A program made the position numbers and the translations under genes. This document shows, piece by piece, positions 1 to 5,454 of a stretch of 5,454 nt of DNA. The stretch is taken from the NCBI GenBank assembly GCA_913054485.1, contig CAJXHQ010000255.1, positions 1-5,454 of the forward strand, in the 5' to 3' direction. Each line of letters starts with the position of its first letter. Positions within the stretch are counted from its first letter, which is position 1. The DNA comes from an uncultured Paracoccaceae bacterium. GTDB taxonomy: Bacteria; Pseudomonadota; Alphaproteobacteria; Rhodobacterales; Rhodobacteraceae. Under the pieces are notes generated by a model. The model was given only the letters and a program-made list of their open reading frames with translations, searched no databases and was not told the origin of the DNA.

Positions 1-593
1 GCGCCGGGGCGATGTCCGTGGGCTCGGGCGAACAGGCGCTGCTGACCGCAGGCTGCGCCCAGATGCACAAGTTCTACGATCTGCCGGGCGGCGCTGCCGC
101 CGGCGCCTCTGATTCGAAACTGCCCGACATGCAGGCCGGCTGGGAGCAGATGTGCTCGGCGGTGATGGCGGGGCTTTCGGGGCTCAACATGGTCTACGAG
201 GCGGCAGGCATGCACGCCTCGCTGCTGGGCTTCTGCCACGAATCCCTGATCCTGGATAACGATCTTCTGGGCCAGGCCCTGCGCTGCGTGCGCGGCATCG
301 AGGTGAACGACGAAACCCTGGCGCTGGACCAGATGCGCGCCACCTGCATCGGCGGGCCGGGCCACTATCTGGGCACGGATCAGACGCTCAGCCGGATGCA
401 GGCGGACTATGTGTATCCCGAGCACGGCGATCGCACCTCGCCCAAGGAATGGGCCGAGCTGGACAAGCCCGACCTGCTGCAGAAGGCCGTCGCCAAAAAG
501 GAAAAGATCCTGGCACAGCGCTCTGCTGCGCGCCTTGATCCGGAACTGGACATGGCGATCCGCAAGGCGTTCAACATCCACCTGCCGGCCTGA
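1..593 (+). CDS. Trimethylamine methyltransferase (MttB) family protein, 3' part only
   Basis: This is the C-terminal 196 residues of an MttB/COG5598-family methyltransferase; the reading frame is open to the left edge (first full codon at base 3), so the ATG at 12 is internal. Family members are about 500 aa TIM-barrel proteins that move a methyl group from a quaternary or tertiary amine to the cobalt of a partner corrinoid protein in the cytoplasm. Recognisable family segments are the glycine-rich AGASDSKLPDMQAGWEQ stretch (about residues 33-50 of the visible part) and the FCHESLILDNDLLG segment followed by GIEVNDETLALD. The true archaeal trimethylamine enzyme uses pyrrolysine at an in-frame TAG; no TAG is read through in the visible part, so a non-pyrrolysine member is likely. 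Relatives of that type demethylate glycine betaine, proline betaine or carnitine, but the substrate here cannot be told. It ends in TGA and is followed by hairpins that separate it from ligA. Confidence 0.85.
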   Translation, partial: AGAMSVGSGEQALLTAGCAQMHKFYDLPGGAAAGASDSKLPDMQAGWEQMCSAVMAGLSGLNMVYEAAGMHASLLGFCHESLILDNDLLGQALRCVRGIEVNDETLALDQMRATCIGGPGHYLGTDQTLSRMQADYVYPEHGDRTSPKEWAELDKPDLLQKAVAKKEKILAQRSAARLDPELDMAIRKAFNIHLPA

Positions 594-603
594 GCCCGCG
601 CCA

Positions 604-621
604 AGGGCTTTCGAAAGCCCT
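604..621. repeat. Perfect 18-bp palindrome just after the methyltransferase stop
   Basis: AGGGCTTTCGAAAGCCCT is fully self-complementary and starts 11 bases after the TGA. As RNA it can form a 7-bp stem (604-610 with 615-621) around a UCGA loop. It is not followed by a T run, so it is a poor intrinsic terminator by itself. It may act as a 3'-end-stabilising hairpin or as the first of a series of stops. Its TTTCGAAA core recurs in the terminator at 680-702. Confidence 0.5.
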
Positions 622-628
622 CGGGTAA

Positions 629-5095
<4,467 letters not shown>

Positions 5096-5106
<11 letters not shown>

Positions 5107-5135
5107 CCTGCTGGCTCTTCTGTTTGTTCTATTTT
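5096..5135 (+). terminator. Possible weak terminator at the end of recG
   Basis: CAGTGGG (5096-5102) can pair with CCTGCTG (5107-5113) around a TTAA loop that contains the recG stop codon; two of the seven pairs are G-U wobbles. A T-rich but interrupted tract (5115-5135) follows. It is poor as an intrinsic terminator, and the recG transcript might run on into the small gene. Confidence 0.25.
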
Positions 5136-5149
5136 GTTCGCGAATGTTC
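5126..5149 (+). promoter_or_regulatory. Extra GTTC half-sites upstream of the LexA box
   Basis: GTTC occurs at 5126, 5136 and 5146, each 10 bases apart (N6 spacers), leading into the canonical pair at 5146/5157. TGTTCTATTTTGTTC (5125-5139) resembles TGTTCTCAAAAAGTTC (5145-5160) but is one base short in its spacer. It may be a degenerate second operator on the same helical face. Confidence 0.4.
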
Positions 5150-5160
5150 TCAAAAAGTTC
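5146..5160 (+). promoter_or_regulatory. LexA (SOS) box, alphaproteobacterial type
   Basis: GTTCTCAAAAAGTTC matches exactly the direct-repeat operator GTTC-N7-GTTC that LexA binds in Rhodobacter, Rhizobium and Caulobacter relatives; it is unlike the inverted CTGT-N8-ACAG box of E. coli. It lies between the recG stop and the small membrane-protein gene, 15 bases before a -10-like TAATAT, so bound LexA would cover the -35 region. The expected outcome is repression until DNA damage triggers RecA-stimulated LexA cleavage. Binding is inferred. Confidence 0.75.
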
Positions 5161-5175
5161 TTTACCGACTCGTCG

Positions 5176-5181
5176 TAATAT
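5176..5181 (+). promoter_or_regulatory. Candidate -10 element of the small-gene promoter
   Basis: TAATAT matches the TATAAT consensus at four of six positions and lies just downstream of the LexA box in a locally AT-rich stretch. No good -35 hexamer is seen at 16-18 bases; the region where it should be is the LexA box itself. A start near 5188 would give a leader of about 55 bases. Confidence 0.35.
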
Positions 5182-5227
5182 GAGAACAAAAGGACAACAA
5201 ACGCCGACAGAGCGAACAATGACAGTT

Positions 5228-5234
5228 GAGGAGG
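5228..5234 (+). promoter_or_regulatory. Strong Shine-Dalgarno deciding the small-gene start
   Basis: GAGGAGG ends eight bases before the ATG at 5243, an ideal distance. The in-frame ATGs further up (5219, 5180, 5144) have weaker upstream sequences, and the one at 5144 overlaps the LexA box. Confidence 0.7.
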
Positions 5235-5242
5235 CCGCAGCC

Positions 5243-5365
5243 ATGATGACCCAGATCAAATCTTCGATCCGCAATGCCCAGTCCACCCTGCTTCAGGATG
5301 CGATTGGCGCTGCCTCTCTGATGGTCATGCTTGTGGTTGGCCTTCACCTGCCGGGCCTGGTCTAA
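5243..5365 (+). CDS. Small single-pass membrane protein behind a LexA box
   Basis: I do not recognise a named family. The 40-aa product starts MMTQIKSSIRNAQSTLLQD, a short polar and weakly basic segment with K6 and R10, and continues as one hydrophobic helix (about residues 20-40, AIGAASLMVMLVVGLHLPGL then V) that runs to the C-terminus. The positive N-terminus suggests N-in topology with the C-terminus at the outer face of the inner membrane. Support for a real gene is the ideal ribosome binding site, the upstream LexA box with a -10-like element, and a natural membrane-helix composition. A 48-aa form from the ATG at 5219 (MTVEEAAA added) is possible. By analogy with SidA of Caulobacter or TisB of E. 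coli it could be an SOS-induced division inhibitor or membrane-active peptide; this is inference from size, topology and regulation. It could also be a damage-unrelated conserved membrane peptide, or the first gene of an operon that leaves the window. Confidence 0.72.
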   Translation: MMTQIKSSIRNAQSTLLQDAIGAASLMVMLVVGLHLPGLV

Positions 5366-5454
5366 GGACCGCCCGTACCCCAAAGATTTCAAAGGAATTT
5401 CTGCCTGCAAACCCCGTGCTGGCCGCGCCGTTACCTATCCCGTAACACTTGCTC

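Noticed and set aside
5144..5242. Longer forms of the small protein from ATGs at 5144, 5180 or 5219
   Set aside because: The first starts inside the LexA operator region and the second lies before the likely transcript start; the third has only a weak ribosome binding site. A 48-aa form from 5219 is not fully excluded.
5392..5445. Short frame after AAAGGAA near the right edge (CTG start, 14 codons)
   Set aside because: Too short, non-standard start and no supporting composition; nothing else coding is visible in 5366-5454.

Overview
The window looks like chromosomal DNA of an alphaproteobacterium, most likely a Rhodobacteraceae (Roseobacter-group) species. The evidence is the high GC with GC-rich third codon positions, a trimethylamine methyltransferase (MttB)-family gene of a type common in that family, the alphaproteobacterial style of the LigA and RecG proteins, and a GTTC-N7-GTTC LexA operator. 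The genus assignment is inference.

Layout, all genes on the + strand. (1) 1-593 is the 3' end of an MttB-family methyltransferase gene; its start lies outside the window. (2) 594-775 is a non-coding gap packed with dyads: a perfect 18-bp palindrome, two hairpins followed by T runs that look like tandem intrinsic terminators, and a fourth GC-rich stem-loop. A ribosome binding site and a GTG start follow. (3) 776-3019 is ligA, the NAD+-dependent DNA ligase, 747 aa, with a charged insert in its helix-hairpin-helix region. (4) 3016-5106 is recG, the branch-migration helicase, 696 aa, overlapping ligA by four bases (ATGA) and therefore probably translated from the same mRNA. (5) 5107-5242 is a short AT-rich regulatory stretch with four direct GTTC half-sites, the last two forming a canonical alphaproteobacterial LexA box, then a possible -10 element and a strong Shine-Dalgarno sequence. 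(6) 5243-5365 is a 40-aa protein that is essentially one transmembrane helix. (7) 5366-5454 has no gene that I can support; it holds only a short GTTAC/GTAAC dyad.

How they fit together: ligA-recG is a two-gene DNA replication and repair operon isolated from the methyltransferase gene by terminators. ligA seals nicks; recG remodels stalled forks and recombination intermediates. I see no LexA box in front of ligA. The SOS-type operator after recG instead appears to control the tiny membrane protein, perhaps with genes beyond the window. The most interesting part of the window is therefore this LexA-box/small-membrane-protein unit, which has the layout of SOS-induced membrane peptides such as Caulobacter SidA or E. 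coli TisB. Its function is not known from the sequence.
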